A DNA stretch of 27,512 nt from CAZLNV01 sp964561095 (GTDB lineage Bacteria > Bacillota_I > Bacilli_A > RF39 > UBA660): NCBI GenBank assembly GCA_964561095.1, contig CAZLNV010000011.1, positions 1 to 27,512 on the forward strand, written 5' to 3'. The notes beneath the pieces are model-generated. The model saw only the letters and a program-made list of their open reading frames with translations, searched no databases and was not told where the DNA came from. How positions within the stretch are numbered: the first letter of the stretch is position 1; each line of letters opens with the position of its first letter. Positions 6,777-13,938 of this stretch are shown piece after piece. The position numbers and the translations under genes are program-made.

Positions 6777-8096
6777 ATGGAATTATCTTATTCATTTCAT
6801 TTAGGTAATGATAGCAATAAAACTATTAAAGCAAGACAACAAGCAAAAAATACTACATCAGGAACAACACCCAAAGGAAACAATGCAATACAAAATGTTA
6901 AACATTTAGGAAAAGTAAATAATCATAATTTAAGACAATATAATAATAATCAAGAGTTAATAAAAACTATTAAAGGTTCAAATGATATTGTTAAAGATGT
7001 AAAAGAATTATATTTAGATTTATTTGAAGAATCAAGGTTAGTTTATAATAATAAACAAATAAGAGATGATAGAAAAATAGATAATTACTTTAATAAAATA
7101 TCTAATGATGATAAACACGATTTAGCTTGTGAGATTATAATTGAACTTGGAGATATGGCTTATTGGGAAAATAAAAGTTTAGAAGAAAAATATAAAATGA
7201 TTAATGTTTTTGAAAAACAACTTGATGATTTAAAAGAAATAGTACCAAGCTTTTATGTAGCTAATGCGACTTGTCATTTTGATGAACATTCTCCACATCT
7301 TCATATTGTTGGTGTTCCAGTTAAAGAAAATTGTAAAACAGGTTTATCAAAACAAGTTGGTAAAACATCAATATTTACTAAAGAATCATTAGTTATTATT
7401 CAAGACAAAATGAGAGAAAAATGTATTGAAGAATTTAATAATATTTATGAATTAGATTCTAAACTTAAAGAAAAGCAAAAAGGTAAAAATAAAGATTATA
7501 CACCTTACGAAAGATTAATGTTTAATGAAAAAGCAAATGAACTAAAACAAGAATTAAATAATCTTCGTAATGAAGTTTCTGATTTAGAAGATAATAAAAA
7601 ATCGATTAGTAAAGAAATCATTAATCTCAATAAAGATAAAGAAGATATAACTGATGAAATTGATAAAAAGAAAAAACTTAACAATAAAATTATTATTAAG
7701 TATAAAAATCAATTATTAGATGATAACAAAAAATTACAAGAAGAAAATGAACATTTAAAATCTATGAATTATCAATATAAAACTAGATATAATGATTTAA
7801 AAGAAAAGAACGATTATCTCATTTATCATTTAAATAAAATTATTAAAAAATTACCAGAGTTTATTCAAAATATAATTGATAGATTATTTAATCAATGCAA
7901 TATTGATCTAAAACATTTTAAACAACAATATGACCCTGAAGTTAAAAGAAAAGAAGAAAGTAGATTTAAAGGTTTCAATCTATTTAATAAAAAAGAAATT
8001 GAAAAAGCAACTAAACATATTAATGATGAGATGGATGAATATGCTGAAGAATTTTATTCAAATAAAAAGCAAAAAGACGATGACTTATCACTATAG
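6777..8096 (+). CDS. MobV/Pre-type relaxase (plasmid recombination enzyme family)
   Basis: A 439-residue relaxase that would nick oriT and carry the strand during mobilization. The metal-binding motif HFDEHSPHLH (near residues 168-177) matches motif III of Mob_Pre proteins. The N-terminal third carries the HNLRQYNN-like segment where the family has conserved His/Asn residues. After about residue 245 the protein is a long charged coiled coil, as is usual for this family, and ends in a Lys/Asp-rich tail. A perfect AAGGAGGTG site at 6761-6769 fixes the start. It follows the oriT-like region, and its stop codon lies within the terminator hairpin. No coupling protein or T4SS is nearby, so it depends on a helper. 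Confidence 0.88.
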   Translation: MELSYSFHLGNDSNKTIKARQQAKNTTSGTTPKGNNAIQNVKHLGKVNNHNLRQYNNNQELIKTIKGSNDIVKDVKELYLDLFEESRLVYNNKQIRDDRKIDNYFNKISNDDKHDLACEIIIELGDMAYWENKSLEEKYKMINVFEKQLDDLKEIVPSFYVANATCHFDEHSPHLHIVGVPVKENCKTGLSKQVGKTSIFTKESLVIIQDKMREKCIEEFNNIYELDSKLKEKQKGKNKDYTPYERLMFNEKANELKQELNNLRNEVSDLEDNKKSISKEIINLNKDKEDITDEIDKKKKLNNKIIIKYKNQLLDDNKKLQEENEHLKSMNYQYKTRYNDLKEKNDYLIYHLNKIIKKLPEFIQNIIDRLFNQCNIDLKHFKQQYDPEVKRKEESRFKGFNLFNKKEIEKATKHINDEMDEYAEEFYSNKKQKDDDLSL

Positions 8097-8109
8097 TCAT
8101 TGTCTTTTT
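8071..8109. terminator. Terminator at end of relaxase gene, possibly bidirectional
   Basis: A 14-bp stem pairs 8071-8084 with 8096-8109 (one G-T pair) and ends in TTTTT. Its left arm includes the last codons of the relaxase. Because the left flank is A-rich, it could also stop the convergent minus-strand resistance operon. Confidence 0.8.
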
Positions 8110-8149
8110 ATATCTACTTATTACGAAAAACGTTATTTATATCACTAAT

Positions 8150-8947
8150 TTATAATACTTTTTTTATTTTCTCAATTTGTTCGTTAATTTCTTCCGGAAA
8201 ATTATTAACCATATTTTCAAAACTCATTACTTCTCTTGCTTTAATAAACATATTAATTCTTTTTTCTATATCATTATCACTATTTTTATAATATTTCAAA
8301 AATAAATTAATAAATTCATTACCTAAATAACAAAGTGCTGATATATCGGATGCTGGATCTCCATATTTAGCGTTTTCGAAATCTATAATTCCAGTAAGTT
8401 CATCATTATCATCTAATATATAATTCTCATACCATAAATCACCATGAATAAAATGATAATTATCAAACTCACTTAAATATTTAATATATTCATTATACCA
8501 ATTTAATAATAATGAATATTTTTCATCATCTAAATATTCTCTTAACAACTCTAAATTAATTTTTGCATTATTTAGTTCTTGTTCAACATATATTTTTTTA
8601 TCAAAGATTACTGGAACTTCATATAATTCATTCATAAAATCAGCAAGTTTTTTTGCTAATTGTTCTTTATCAACTTTATCGATGTATGACTTTGTAAATG
8701 TATGACCTTTAATCATTTTATAAACCATAGCTCCATTTGGAAACTCATTATTAGGCGCTATTAATTCAATGATATTAGGAATTTGAAGTGATTTAACATC
8801 AACAAGTTTATTAAGACTTTCGGAATACTTTTTATAATTATCATAGGAATTTTTATTTACACCTTCTAGAAGTATATACTCATCATTAATTATATATGCT
8901 TTACTATTAAATCCCTCATTAATATATTTCTTGCTTTTAATCTCCAT
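8150..8947 (-). CDS. APH/choline-kinase-fold phosphotransferase
   Basis: A 265-residue kinase of the aminoglycoside phosphotransferase superfamily. The catalytic loop is HGDLWYEN and the metal-binding motif IIDFENAKYGDP, both intact, so it should be an active ATP-dependent kinase. The substrate is not clear from sequence: its loop is HGDL-type rather than the HNDF-type of APH(2'') enzymes, so it is not a copy of its neighbour. Its place as third gene of an aminoglycoside-type operon makes a drug substrate likely. I chose ATG 8947 (GTG 8956 is an alternative); the gap from the upstream gene is 17 bases. It ends convergently with the relaxase gene, beside the 8071-8109 hairpin. Confidence 0.8.
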   Translation of the reverse strand: MEIKSKKYINEGFNSKAYIINDEYILLEGVNKNSYDNYKKYSESLNKLVDVKSLQIPNIIELIAPNNEFPNGAMVYKMIKGHTFTKSYIDKVDKEQLAKKLADFMNELYEVPVIFDKKIYVEQELNNAKINLELLREYLDDEKYSLLLNWYNEYIKYLSEFDNYHFIHGDLWYENYILDDNDELTGIIDFENAKYGDPASDISALCYLGNEFINLFLKYYKNSDNDIEKRINMFIKAREVMSFENMVNNFPEEINEQIEKIKKVL

Positions 8948-8964
8948 TTTTATCACAACCTATA

Positions 8965-10416
8965 TTATTTATTTTTAATACTTATTTCACAATATTCTTT
9001 TAACTCTGATAATCCTTCAGTAATCCAATCATTATAATTATATTCATAACCATAAATTATTTTTTCAAACATCCAATAAAATTCGTGAAAATCTGATTTT
9101 CTCAACATTTTTTCAATGTTGTCATAACCATAATAATTTAAAACTTTTATACCAAAACATCTTCCAAATTCTTCATCTGAATCTTCTAATAAACAATAAA
9201 AATCATTATCAGTATCAGAAACACAAGAATCCCCAAAATCAATAATACCTGAAATTCTATTTGTTGTAGTATCAAATAAAATATTACTACAACTAAAGTC
9301 GTTATGAACAAGAGATTTATTTATTGTTAGCATATCATCATTAGATAAAATGCTATTATAAATATTATTAATTACCATTTTTTCATTATCATCTAATTTA
9401 TCAAAAATTAATTCAACTAATCTTGCATAATCTTTTTTGTAATTCTCAATTGTATCGACTTGGTATTTATTATAATTGGAACTATGTAGTTCTTTTAAAA
9501 ATCTTGCTAAATCTTGTGCTAATTTATCTTTTTCTTCATCAGTTAATCTTTCATATATTTCTTTACTTAAAGAAACACCATTAATTTTTGTAAAACAAGC
9601 AATACCATATTTATAATTTGAATTATCATTATTAACATATAAAACTTTAGGTATATTAAAAGTTGTTTTATTTTCTAAATATTGTAGTATTTCAATTTCT
9701 TTTAATAAATTTTCATTTGCTTTTTCGTGTCTAGGAAATTTAAAAATCATATTATCATTAACTTCATAAGCAAACGAGTCATTACCATTACCAATTAATT
9801 TAATAGAGGTTATTTTGATATCAAAACTATGTTCAATTATATATTTTATTGCTTTAACATTAGTTTCGTTATCATCATATCGATATTCCATTAAATAACA
9901 ATCTTCTTTTTTGCCTTCGTGAAGTTCGTGTTCTGGTAAATCTTCAATAATTCTAAATCCTGCTTTTTGATACATTCTAATTGCTCTTGGATTATCTTGG
10001 TGTGGGTCCAATATTACAGCATCTGCATTTCTTTCTTTTTTTAAGAATTCAAAAATCATTTTTGTATATTTTGTTCCTATACCTTTGCTCCAATAATCAA
10101 CTTCACCAATAAATTGGTCCATACCATAAACAATATCATTACTTCTAGGGTAATGATAATCATCATATAGTTCATCATACATTTTATATATTTGTCCATA
10201 ACCAATAGGTTGACCATTATATTCAATAATTACTCTTATAACTTCATCTTCCCAAGGCTCTGTATAATGTTCTTTTAAAGTTTCTAATGTATATTTTTTA
10301 TCTCTACCACCATAAAATTCTAATACTCTTTCATCGGTAAGCCATTTTAACATTAATGGAAAATCATTATCATTTAAAGTTCTAACCCTTATATTCTCAT
10401 TTTTAATATCTATCAT
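8965..10416 (-). CDS. Bifunctional AAC(6')-APH(2'') aminoglycoside-modifying enzyme, chimeric type
   Basis: A 483-residue fusion of an N-terminal GNAT acetyltransferase (about 1-180) and a C-terminal aminoglycoside kinase (about 195-483). From memory, the N-terminal part is very close to the AAC(6')-Ie half of the staphylococcal/enterococcal AacA-AphD enzyme (for example LKWLTDERVLEFYGGRDKK, and GMDQFIGE with the essential Asp). The linker helix NVKAIKYIIEH is also retained. The kinase half then departs from APH(2'')-Ia and looks more like APH(2'')-IV-class enzymes (GNGNDSFAYEV, FKFPRH, FTKINGV), with catalytic HNDF and IIDFGD intact. The enzyme would acetylate 6'-amino groups and phosphorylate 2''-hydroxyls. 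Its start overlaps the upstream GNAT stop (ATGA). Confidence 0.93.
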   Translation of the reverse strand: MIDIKNENIRVRTLNDNDFPLMLKWLTDERVLEFYGGRDKKYTLETLKEHYTEPWEDEVIRVIIEYNGQPIGYGQIYKMYDELYDDYHYPRSNDIVYGMDQFIGEVDYWSKGIGTKYTKMIFEFLKKERNADAVILDPHQDNPRAIRMYQKAGFRIIEDLPEHELHEGKKEDCYLMEYRYDDNETNVKAIKYIIEHSFDIKITSIKLIGNGNDSFAYEVNDNMIFKFPRHEKANENLLKEIEILQYLENKTTFNIPKVLYVNNDNSNYKYGIACFTKINGVSLSKEIYERLTDEEKDKLAQDLARFLKELHSSNYNKYQVDTIENYKKDYARLVELIFDKLDDNEKMVINNIYNSILSNDDMLTINKSLVHNDFSCSNILFDTTTNRISGIIDFGDSCVSDTDNDFYCLLEDSDEEFGRCFGIKVLNYYGYDNIEKMLRKSDFHEFYWMFEKIIYGYEYNYNDWITEGLSELKEYCEISIKNK

Positions 10417-10844
10417 TTTTCATCACCTTCAAAATCATATACATAGCAAATTTCATCTTCAAAATCATTTTTGCCACCTAATTTTTCATATACATGACAC
10501 GCTCTAGGATTTCCTTTATCAGTAAGAACAAACATTTCCAAGAATCCATTAGAACTAATATAATCTTTAATAAATCCTAATAATTTAGTTCCATAACCTT
10601 TATCTTGATAGTCTGGTAACATTCCAATAGAATAAATAAAATATGCATGTTTTCCATTTGGATGAATAATATCATATCCATAAGCAAATCCTACAATTTT
10701 ATTTTCAGCTTTAGCAATAAACCCAATAACATTTTTATCATTATAAAATTCATTTATTTTTTCTAAATCAAATTCCATATCATCATCTTCGATGATTTCT
10801 TTCATTAATTTTAAATCTTCTTTTTCTAATAATTTATATTCCAC
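10413..10844 (-). CDS. GNAT acetyltransferase, AAC(3)-I-like
   Basis: A 143-residue single-domain GNAT acetyltransferase. The acetyl-CoA loop is QDKGYG within YSIGMLPDYQDKGYGTKLL, and the C-terminal part (GNPRACHVYEKLGG then a DFE-rich end) resembles the AAC(3)-I family of aminoglycoside 3-N-acetyltransferases. Being first gene of an operon with an AAC(6')-APH(2'') supports an aminoglycoside substrate, but many small GNATs act on other amines. Translation starts at GTG 10844, preceded by GGATGTGAT. The stop overlaps the next start by 4 bases, so the two are translationally coupled. Confidence 0.75.
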   Translation of the reverse strand: MEYKLLEKEDLKLMKEIIEDDDMEFDLEKINEFYNDKNVIGFIAKAENKIVGFAYGYDIIHPNGKHAYFIYSIGMLPDYQDKGYGTKLLGFIKDYISSNGFLEMFVLTDKGNPRACHVYEKLGGKNDFEDEICYVYDFEGDEK

Positions 10845-10864
10845 AATTAATCACATCCAATATT

Positions 10865-10873
10865 ATTATATCA
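10865..10873 (-). promoter_or_regulatory. Extended -10 of resistance operon
   Basis: On the minus strand this reads TGATATAAT, an extended -10 about 20 bases upstream of the GTG start, with only a weak -35. The predicted 5' leader is short (about 15 bases), leaving no room for an inducible leader peptide, so expression is probably constitutive. Confidence 0.65.
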
Positions 10874-10938
10874 CTAATTTTATAAATTCTAGTTGATGTA
10901 TTGGAATTATTTAAAATTTATGTTATTATTGTTATAGA

Positions 10939-10953
10939 AATTAGTTGTATTAA
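10939..10953. repeat. Right copy of 15-bp inverted repeat near element end
   Basis: AATTAGTTGTATTAA is the inverted copy of 4105-4119. It also overlaps a local hairpin AGTTGT/ACAACT (10943-10958) followed by TTT. AT-rich sequence makes a chance match possible. Confidence 0.5.
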
Positions 10954-11020
10954 CAACTTTTCTTATAAGTAATAGGTTTCAAATTATCTTATCTATTGCT
11001 CCAATTGAAAATGAAGTGGC

Positions 11021-11075
11021 TTCCGAAAGTTAGACATAATATATAATAAAAATATATTATGTCTAACTGAAGGAA
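11021..11075. repeat. Long perfect palindrome with symmetric flanks
   Basis: A 17-bp arm at 11028-11044 (starting AGTTAGACATAAT) is the exact reverse complement of 11052-11068, with a 7-base centre. TTCC at 11021-11024 and GGAA at 11072-11075 extend the symmetry across GAA/GAA. No T-run follows, so it is not a standard terminator. The rest of the 10845-11162 gap holds only the operon promoter, the possible attachment repeat and the sortase promoter. Confidence 0.7.
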
Positions 11076-11147
11076 ATCGTACATTAAAATTAAAGTATGC
11101 AAATATTGACTAAAATAAAATGAATTATAGATTTTGAATAAGCAGTT

Positions 11148-11156
11148 TGATATAAT
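11148..11156 (+). promoter_or_regulatory. Extended -10 directly before sortase start (leaderless)
   Basis: TGATATAAT with TATAAT at 11151-11156, only 6 bases before the ATG at 11163. Transcription would begin at or within a base or two of the start codon. No ribosome site is present. Confidence 0.7.
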
Positions 11157-11162
11157 AAATAT

Positions 11163-11939
11163 ATGAAAAATAAGAAACCTAAAATGAAAACTATTGTTAT
11201 TGTTATAGCTTTTTTGTGTGTAATAGGATTTACTGCGTATAATATTTCTTATTATGTAATGTTAAATATTAAAATGAACAAAGTAGCTATGATTGTGAAA
11301 AAAATGGATAAAATGACTGAGATAGAATATGTAGACGGAAACTCAGTAAATAATTATAGCGGAAAATATAAAGATGAGAAATTATTGTTTGTAGATTTAA
11401 CAAAACCTAAAGAATATAATGAAGACATATTTGGCTATATTAAAGTAAATGGGACAAATATTAGCACAGTATATGCATATACGAAAGAAAAAGATTATTA
11501 TTTAAATAGAACACTAGATTACCATGAAAACATATTTGGATGGATATATTTAGACAATAGGAATGACATTTATTATTCTTCGAACAATAGCATATTTTAT
11601 GCACATGGTATTCCTGAAAATACTTTATTTGCGGAATTAAATAAAATGCTCAATAAAGAGTGGTTTAAAAATAACAAACATTTAATATATACATCAAATG
11701 AAAAAGATAGCTATTTATGGGAAATATTTTCAGTATATCTTACCAATAATTCTAGCGAATATTTAGAAACAAGTTTAAGTGAAGAATATTTAAATAAATC
11801 AATTGAAAAAAGTGTTCATAATTTTAATAGCACAGTAAATGAAAATGACAAAATAATAACCCTAGTAACATGCTACGATATATCTACTTATCATTTGGTA
11901 GTACATGCCAAACTGATTAAACAAGGTAGAGTAAATTAA
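11163..11939 (+). CDS. Class B-like sortase, catalytic Arg replaced by His
   Basis: A 258-residue membrane-anchored sortase: a signal-anchor at about residues 9-33, then a sortase domain. The catalytic His is H148 in FYAHGIPEN and the Cys is C237 in TLVTCYD, both in family context. The Arg normally found just before (L/V)VVHAK is missing: the segment reads STYHLVVHAK, with H244 (codon CAT 11892-11894) where Arg is expected, one transition from CGT. Loss of this Arg usually abolishes or strongly reduces transpeptidation. The next gene is a broken sortase-substrate-like protein, so the pair may be decaying together. The start has no ribosome site and lies 6 bases from its -10. Confidence 0.85.
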   Translation: MKNKKPKMKTIVIVIAFLCVIGFTAYNISYYVMLNIKMNKVAMIVKKMDKMTEIEYVDGNSVNNYSGKYKDEKLLFVDLTKPKEYNEDIFGYIKVNGTNISTVYAYTKEKDYYLNRTLDYHENIFGWIYLDNRNDIYYSSNNSIFYAHGIPENTLFAELNKMLNKEWFKNNKHLIYTSNEKDSYLWEIFSVYLTNNSSEYLETSLSEEYLNKSIEKSVHNFNSTVNENDKIITLVTCYDISTYHLVVHAKLIKQGRVN

Positions 11940-12005
11940 TTGTAATTAAAGTCTTTAAAAAATTAAAGAGTCAGTGTATAATAAAAATGTATACTAAGAG
12001 GAAAT

Positions 12006-12855
12006 ATGAAAAAGAGATATTTAATAATAACTATAATAATTAGTTTAATGTTTATACCAAGAGTTGATGCATCAGGAGCAATAACACAATATAGCTGCTT
12101 AAATGGAAATACACCTGTTTCTTGTAGTGGGACACTAGCAAAAGGAACAGAATTAGTAGGAAATAATGCACAAGCAGAGCACTTTATAGTAATGAAACAA
12201 AATGCAGATGGATCATATGTATTAATGACAAAATACTTATTGGTAGATGATGCAACAGGATATAAGCAAGCATCAAATACAACGACAGGGAAAGTAGTAA
12301 CATATGGACCAAGTGTGTCCACAAATACAGGCGGAGCATATGCAGGAGATTTAGCGTTATCATATATAAATTCAATAAGCACTGTGGCAGCACCAGCCAC
12401 CGCAGTAAATGATCCAACAACAACAGGACGAAATGGGATACCTAGTACAACATTGATATGTGAATATACCGGGACATGTGGAGCAGTAAGTAATGAAGGG
12501 AGCATATTTGTAGAAATACAAACAAGAACTGGCTTGACAGGCGGATATATTATTGGGTAATCGTGATATTGGTCCCGATGCATATTTTACTAGTTCAGCT
12601 GATGGGGCTATTGATGGCGTGCAAAATATACATGTTTAGGAACCGGGTGATGGTGGAACAGTAGACGGAGATCCCGTTGGCGTGCCATATGGCGTTCGCC
12701 CAGTTTTTACTATTTCGCTATTTAGCCTTCAAGGGATACACGCTCCGGGCACAGGGATAGATATGAAAAGCAGTCTTGCATTAAGCATCATTGGGATAAT
12801 ATTTATAGGCGGAATGATAGTGTATATGAAGAAAAATAAATTATTATCAGAATAA
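12006..12855 (+). pseudogene. Broken surface protein with sortase-type sorting signal
   Basis: The first 184 codons (12006-12560) encode a secreted protein: signal peptide MKKRYLIITIIISLMFIP with cleavage near VDA/SG, then a Thr/Gly/Ala-rich extracellular domain. It stops at TAA 12558 just after GGG. Shifting frame at about 12550-12557 continues an open frame (NRDIGPDAYFTSSADG...) to an in-frame TAG at 12637-12639. It then runs on through a GVRPVF motif to APGTG, a hydrophobic stretch, MKKNK and TAA 12853. That C-terminus is a sorting signal of LPXTG type. One extra G in the GGG and one nonsense change explain it. The promoter TATAAT (11977-11982) and GAGG site remain. It follows the sortase gene directly. 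Confidence 0.8.
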
Positions 12856-12863
12856 TTAATAAT

Positions 12864-12921
12864 AAAAAGACAAGGAATATTTCTCTTGCTTTAAGCAAAA
12901 AAAGTATTTCTAGTCTTTTTT
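12864..12921. terminator. Bidirectional terminator between surface-protein pseudogene and ATPase
   Basis: AAAAAGAC at 12864-12871 pairs with GTCTTTTT at 12913-12920, with an inner TTGCTT/AAGCAA hairpin near 12885-12898. A-rich and T-rich flanks allow termination on both strands for the two convergent units. Confidence 0.7.
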
Positions 12922-12967
12922 AATTATTAAAATATCAGTAATTCTAAAATTATCATATTATATTGAA

Positions 12968-13825
12968 CTAATTAAATTTATCTTTATTTTCTTTGAAAAA
13001 ATCATAATATATTTTCATATTTTTCAAATTTGTCCAATTTTTAATTGTTACAGGTATGCTATCCAAGTCATAGATAGTGGCCTCCTCTAAGCTCAATAAG
13101 AAAGGCGAATGGGTAGAAATTATAAATTGGCAATTATAAAATCTAGCTGATTCCTCAATAAATTTTTTAAGTTTTAATTGATTTTCCGCTGATAAACTGT
13201 TTTCTGGTTCATCTAGAATATAGATACCATTTTCTTTGATTTCTCTTTCCCAAAACATTAAAGCGGATTCCCCATTAGATTGTTCATTTAAATTATTGTT
13301 AGTTAAACGTTCTCTTACATATTTTGACATAGTTTTGTGGTAAGAATCAGTTTTGTTTTTTAACTTTTCATAATTGCTAAACACAGTTTCTCCATCATTA
13401 AATTTAGTTTCCAAATATTCTTTTGAAAGTTCTTCTTTTCTTCTATTAACATTATTGTTTATAAATCGAATATCTAATAAATAATCAAAAACATCATCAC
13501 TAGTAATATTCTTTATTTCATTAGGAGCCATATTCATTTCATAGTCACACATTTTGACATATTCATTAAAAAAAGAACCTTTGTCAATATCGCTTTTCTT
13601 ATTAGCATTTATTTTATCTGAAATTATATTTAATAGCGTAGATTTACCACTGCCATTCCCACCATAAAATATGGTTATTGCATCAAAAGTTATATTCTCG
13701 AAACTTTTTGAAGTAAAAATTTTAAGAGGATACTGATTATTGAAAATTCTTCTTTTTTCTTTGTATGCAATTAAATTATATTCTTCATCTTCATTTAAAA
13801 GTTTAAATTTACTTAAATAAACCAT
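12968..13825 (-). CDS. ABC-type AAA ATPase (COG3910-like)
   Basis: A 285-residue soluble ATPase with a complete ABC-like set: Walker A GGNGSGKST at about 55-63, the signature-like QSNGES, Walker B IYILDEPEN, and STHSPFLL as the H-loop region. The two halves are joined by a charged helical insert. There is no transmembrane partner or permease nearby, so it is not a transporter subunit. Similar stand-alone ATPases are found in DNA-related and phage-defence contexts, but their role is mostly unknown. I chose ATG 13825, preceded by AGAGG; an in-frame start 42 bases upstream would include part of the promoter (TATAAT on the minus strand at 13844-13849). Confidence 0.8.
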   Translation of the reverse strand: MVYLSKFKLLNEDEEYNLIAYKEKRRIFNNQYPLKIFTSKSFENITFDAITIFYGGNGSGKSTLLNIISDKINANKKSDIDKGSFFNEYVKMCDYEMNMAPNEIKNITSDDVFDYLLDIRFINNNVNRRKEELSKEYLETKFNDGETVFSNYEKLKNKTDSYHKTMSKYVRERLTNNNLNEQSNGESALMFWEREIKENGIYILDEPENSLSAENQLKLKKFIEESARFYNCQFIISTHSPFLLSLEEATIYDLDSIPVTIKNWTNLKNMKIYYDFFKENKDKFN

Positions 13826-13911
13826 GTTATATGCCTCTATGCAATTATAACAAAAAATTTGACACAATAATAGATATCAAAACTAACTATATTTACAGAA
13901 ATGGTTAAAAA

Positions 13912-13920
13912 TGATATAAT
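13912..13920 (+). promoter_or_regulatory. Extended -10 of first LtaS-like gene
   Basis: TGATATAAT at 13912-13920, about 18 bases ahead of ATG 13939; GGTGG at 13930-13934 serves as ribosome site. Confidence 0.6.
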
Positions 13921-13938
13921 AAAATCTATGGTGGTTCT

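Larger units (their letters stand above)
4068..11003. mobile_element. Putative integrative mobilizable element with aminoglycoside-resistance operon
   Basis: The block from the tRNA-Gly 3' end to about 11000 contains a large serine recombinase, a MobV/Pre relaxase, an oriT-like hairpin cluster and a resistance-type operon, with no chromosomal-type genes. This gene set resembles the Tn4451/Tn4453 mobilizable transposons of clostridia, which carry a large serine recombinase, a Mob/Pre protein and a resistance gene. No type IV secretion genes are present, so transfer would need a helper. The ends are not certain: I used an 8-bp direct repeat TTGCTCCA at 4068-4075 (tRNA 3' end) and 10996-11003. 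Serine recombinases often leave only very short repeats, so the true junctions may differ by tens to hundreds of bases. Confidence 0.7.

Noticed and set aside
4201..10844. Full integrative conjugative element
   Set aside because: A relaxase and an oriT-like region are present, but there is no coupling protein, VirB4-like ATPase or other T4SS gene.
11021..11075. Ordinary rho-independent terminator
   Set aside because: The stem is AT-rich and long with no T-run on either side, and no gene ends close to it.
11963..12583. 206-codon minus-strand ORF opposite the surface-protein pseudogene
   Set aside because: It is long only because the plus-strand gene lacks stops in that frame. It has no ribosome site or promoter, while the plus strand has a clear signal peptide, promoter and ribosome site.
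12540..12640. Programmed frameshift and stop readthrough in the surface protein
   Set aside because: The shift site is only GGG with no slippery heptamer or stimulatory hairpin, and a second lesion (TAG) follows 80 bases later. Decay is simpler.
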